A stretch of 64,000 nucleotides of DNA from Strix aluco (taxonomy: Eukaryota > Chordata > Aves > Strigiformes > Strigidae), in NCBI RefSeq assembly GCF_031877795.1, contig NC_133971.1, positions 65,656,463 through 65,720,462 on the forward strand. Direction: 5' to 3'. Below, in pieces: positions 59,790 through 64,000 of this stretch. The notes below the pieces were generated by a model that searched no databases, was not told the DNA's origin, and saw nothing but the letters and a program-made list of their open reading frames with translations. A program made the translations under genes and the position numbers. The stretch's first letter is position 1. Every line of letters begins with the position of its first letter.

Positions 59790-62700
59790 AGGCAATACTG
59801 TCAGTTTACTTTTCACTTTAAATGTTGAAGTAAACGTAGATGACAGATCTATGAATATTCATTGTGGTACCAAAACCATCAAAGCATGATAAGGATCTTA
59901 ACCTTAAGTAGATTGGATCTGTTTTCATGGCTCTTCTCACGAATTCTAGGCAGCATTTCAAGTACCTCCCTGGCCATGACCCCCTGATTAGAAGTCCAGC
60001 AGAATTATGATATGCGAATGTCCTTTGTGGTCATAATAAAACCAGATTGATTAATATTCATATCTAACTCTGACTAACTTTGACAGGAGGTCCAGGTACT
60101 TTGTGACCCTCAATTAATTTAACAAATTATTTCTGATAGCATTAAATTGTATTGTTGCCCCAACAGACTAGACTGATATTCATGGTATGTGCAGTCACAT
60201 ATACTTTATCTAGATTTCCTTCCCTAATTTTCTTAACAAAGTATATTCTTGATGAATTTGCTAATTACTTTGTCAACTTCACATTCCTATTCCTTTGTTC
60301 AAAGTAAGGCTTCTAAATAGATCTCAAATACCCATTTCTTCAATAAGATGACAAACCTCCTTTGGTGTTCTTTGTGTGATAAATTATCAGAGCCATGAAA
60401 GGTATCTTGCAATTTAATATCATATGCTACTGCTTATGCTGGTTTGCTCAGTTTTGAAGGACCCATACAGCTTGACTTTAAGTACATGTGTTTTGGTGTG
60501 TTAAATATCGTAGATGAATGGCCAGTGTTTTTAATCATCTGAATTTGCCTCCAGCATAATTCTTGGATAGATCTATTCCTATTCAAGTGATACGATTGCA
60601 GTGCACTGATGTAAGGTTAATTTCTGTGGATTACATGAGTACTGACAGAACAGTGAAACCTTTGAAACTACTGCTGGTTTCTATGAGCTCAGTTCTGTAC
60701 AGCAACTTTAATTTTGGAAGTTTGTAAATTCTACTTGAATGTTTTCCTTTACTGTTTCATATTTTACTGTCTTAAAAATCCAAATGAACTGTGAAGAGGG
60801 ATTCTGTTAGCTAACAGTACTTTAGGAAATGTGCGTAAAAATCTCTTACCCGTGCTGCTTCCTTAGAAGGAGGTGTAACTTGTGGAACACAATTGCACAG
60901 TTCTCCACACTGAGAGCAAAGCCTGCAAAACACTGTTTCATTTCTCAGGTACTACATAATAAATATCTATTTTACCTTATTCTTTGTGCTTCTGAACACT
61001 GTTCCTGAAGTATGTAATTCAAGTAGCAGTCAAATTTGATGCTTTACCCTAAAAATACTCAAAGTATACTGAATCTCATTTAAAACTGGTAAATGGCTAA
61101 CATAACTTCATTCTCTCTACCTTCCCCCACGTTCCTTTGAGAACTCTGAAGTGTTTTCACTACAACTGACGATACCAGACATGTTTGGGCTTATCCTTCA
61201 TGTTGTACACTTCCTTTTTTGAACACACCTGTTTTTTTCATCTCTGATTTCACTATCACTTGTAAAAATCTTTCTGCCAGAGAGTGTGGTGAAGGAAGAG
61301 TCTGCACATGAATTTACCCTGGAGAAGTGTGTGACAAGGAGGCGGTTTTATTACTAGCATGTGAAACTGAAAGTGTGAGTGGCACCCCAAAGAAGTGGGA
61401 GAAGGAGCTGCAGCCTCCCCAGCTGGCCCTGTGGCCTGCTTCTTGCTGTTGTGCCTCAGGAGCATCCCCAGACGTTTATATACCCACCCTCTGGAAAAAC
61501 ATTTAATTGCAGAATGAGAAGGGAGTGTGGGGATTGGAAATTTCTGTCCTTGAGGGTCTGTCAGGAGAGGGGAGAGAGAAGAAGAAGGAAATGGTAATTC
61601 TAATTAGGTAATTGCCAATCAGGTAATTTAAAAATAAATTAAAAAACTACCAACCCCATGAAAACCCCACAACTGAAACAACCCACCCTGTGGAGTTAGG
61701 TGGAGGGGGAGAAGAAAAGGCAGGCAGTTGGGCAGGAGATGTAGGGGTGATAAGGTCAGGTAAAAGGTGGTGATGTCAGTTTGAAGAAGACTGAGAGGAA
61801 AAGAGGAGGAATATTTACTACTGGAGGAGAATAAGGGCTGTACTGCAAGTAGCAGGAGGAGGGCACGGACACTGATGACAGCTAATGCAAGAAGACCAAG
61901 TGAGGAAGACAGGACTTTTCCTGCAGCACTGGTGTCAGTCAGTGGTGATACCCCTGGAGCAGGGGGAGGCAGGGAGCAAAGAGAGCTCCACAGTGCAAAA
62001 AGATGTGTATTTCTTTCTTGTGCCAGAAACAAGTGAAGTGCAGTGGGTGTTCCCAAGCTGCTGGCTGCCCTTTTTGTACATGCTCCAGGGGTGTCTGCTG
62101 GAAGCTTCAATCACAGGTCTGGAAGTACAGCTTTCCTGACTTGCCTTGCTGGCTGCTATGAAATTGGCAATGTAAATGTAAAATGTCCAAACATCTTATG
62201 GTATGTCCTATTCTAGCCTTAAAAAACCCCCCATGCTTGAAGTCCTAATGTCCTTCACAGTCCTTCATTTATCTTGTTTTGAAATTCAAACTGACAGTTA
62301 GTAAGACAGTGATACAGGACAGTGCACCAGGGCCATTCCCTGCTGCCTCTTTACCTAGAACCCTGCAACTTTTCCCTCCCTTGCCCCCCTGCAATTGTTT
62401 GGTTGAACTTTCATCTTCATTCACATAACCACTGTTTCTTGTCACATGACTTTGACCACATGGTGGGTGGATGTACTTCCAGTCATGTGAAGGAGAAGGC
62501 ATTAAGGCTTGTGGCTGTTCATCATAGTTAGTATATTCCTCATCTGATCTCACGATATCCTGAAACATACACTTTCTAACTGCTTAGAGCAAACCTAGAA
62601 CAATTTGAAAAAAATAAAAATGTGTTCCTTAACTTCTCCATTCTAGTACTGCTACTTATCAATTCATGAAAGGTCTAGAATACTGGGACGAGGGAGAAGG

Positions 62701-64000
62701 TGGAAAGAAAAGTCTCCCTTCTGGAGGTAGTGTTGAAATGGTAGTGACTTCTAGATAAATGCTTTTACACCAGTAAACGACTTGTTGGTCAAGGAAACCC
62801 TTACTCCATTCGCATCTAGCACTAAAATCTTCCGCAAGACTTCTGCAGTACACCCCTGCAGCCAGAAGTCCTAGCCTAAAAACATTAACAGACTATTCAT
62901 GTGTTGTGTTCATGTCTGGATACCACCACAGAAAAGCCTGCATGTCTTCAAAATCTGAAATGCCTTGCTTTTGTAGTAGATGTTTTTCAAATTTCGTTAA
63001 TGGGCTGTCTTTTCTGAGTAAGATTTTCGTGGATTTTAGTTTCCTGTGTAAGGCAGTGTTTAGACTTCATCCACCACACTTTTCATCAATTCTGTATGAC
63101 TAATTTTCAGTTTAATAATTGATTCATGAAGTTGCAGCAATGGCAAAAAGAGAAATTTCAATTAAGTGAACTAAAACTTATACGTGCTGTTAATTTTAAG
63201 GGCAAAGAAAAAAATTCACCTAAGATGTTGGATTTTAACATTTTGTTTAATGAAGGACTTCTGTTTTTCAGTTTAGCTTAACTTCTACCTGCAACTCCAA
63301 AGTGCTGATCATTGCATTAATCTTGTAGAATAACTCAAGTAATACAGGTGCAAAACTGTGCTCTTTTCTTACTCCATTTCAGATGCCTGTTTGTACAAAT
63401 ACTCACATTTCATTACTGCTGTCTCTTCCACCATGTTTGTATCTGACTGTCCTCCACTTCCTTCATTGTAAACAGGTCGAAATCACTGGGGTGAGCGTGG
63501 ATTGTGTGACTGATTCAGCTTCTTACATAGGTATTCCTACACAGGTCTTAAAAAAACTATTGTTTTTTACCCTGAAATATTTTGTTTGCATTTTGAAGTA
63601 GAACAGAGCTGATCCCATTGAATAATATTAATGCAGGAGTCCACAGTGCAACTTCTGCTGTTACTTTTTACAGTAAAGTGGAGCATGAGGAACAAAGTCA
63701 CTGAATCTCTGTGCCAATGGAAACCATAAAACAGAAGAAATCTAGGAATCAAAGACCGTGAATAAGAAAACTGCTATCAGGGAAATCAACTTTCATTACA
63801 CCTGTATGCATGAAGAGAATAGTAAACACTAAGTAGGATGGGAAAGTGTGTTGGGTATATTGGTGGCTGCCTAAATTAGACACTTACCCACCCACAAAGG
63901 AGGACAAACGAGTTTAAGCCATCCTGCAGCGTAACGGGGAAGGGAAGGAAAGCACGAGGCCCACAAAGAAATGATGCTAGGAGGTACACCTGCATGATGA
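59790..64000. other. Downstream intronic or intergenic stretch, no firm exon
   Basis: No coding exon could be supported. A purine-rich, higher-GC block (about 61,330-62,140) yields a 160-codon minus frame without known motifs. Near 63,360-63,500 there are two splice-acceptor-like sites (TTACTCCATTTCAG|ATG and a pyrimidine-rich site before 63476), but no matching good donor. The gene begun at 44 kb probably continues past the right edge. Confidence 0.4.

Noticed and set aside
61256..62140. Higher-GC, purine-rich block as a possible coding region or LTR
   Set aside because: The 160-codon minus frame has no recognised domain, and no LTR termini or target duplications could be found.
63383..63601. 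ATG directly after a 3' splice-like site (72-codon frame)
   Set aside because: The possible donor AAACAG|GTCGAA is poor, and the frame is Leu/Cys-rich without a motif.

Overview
The window looks like nuclear DNA from a bird, most likely a neognath. It carries several CR1 LINE copies with the avian 3' end (8-bp ATTCTATG-type repeats), avian endogenous-retrovirus LTRs that begin TGTCATGGTTT on the plus strand, ancient amniote SINE-like relics, and one sharp CpG island in an otherwise AT-rich background. There is no long intact cellular open reading frame. The only long open frames are retrotransposon remnants or chance frames in GC-rich or pentamer-repeat sequence. I did not recognise any cellular gene by its product.

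Layout. 1-445 is a decayed CR1 reverse-transcriptase (RT) fragment. 1638-1992 is a broken LTR. 2816-3040 is a 225-bp pentamer microsatellite that switches from CTTCT to TTTCT. 5651-7209 is an old LTR split by a younger solo LTR (6187-6770) with a 5-bp target duplication. 7210-13582 holds nothing I could identify. 13583-14895 (minus) and 15262-16120 (plus) are two related CR1 copies lying head to head. 16121-28924 is intergenic or intronic, with two weak candidate terminal exons (19835 and 24522) and one MIR-like relic. 28925-32427 is the most complete CR1, with remnants of the ORF1 esterase, the endonuclease and the RT. 32428-44149 has old repeat relics and homopolymers only.

The functional centre is the CpG island at about 44,150-45,330. 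It has a (GGGGC)5 GC-box cluster, a probable non-coding first exon ending at a good splice donor (44942/44943), further plus-strand donors, and one minus-strand donor, so divergent transcription is possible. A gene starting here would run rightward through a first intron of about 14.8 kb to a well-formed small exon at 59715-59787, and then out of the window. The start codon and the protein identity lie beyond what can be seen. Between them are a complete solo LTR (51468-52051) with a perfect 5-bp target duplication and an unusual run of three adjacent perfect hairpins (50451-50532).

All four LTRs read on the minus strand, and none is accompanied by recognisable gag, pol or env sequence. No tRNA, rRNA, snRNA or CRISPR was seen. 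I found no convincing new biological system. The most useful leads are the promoter and exon pair, the hairpin cluster, the nested LTRs and the inverted CR1 pair.
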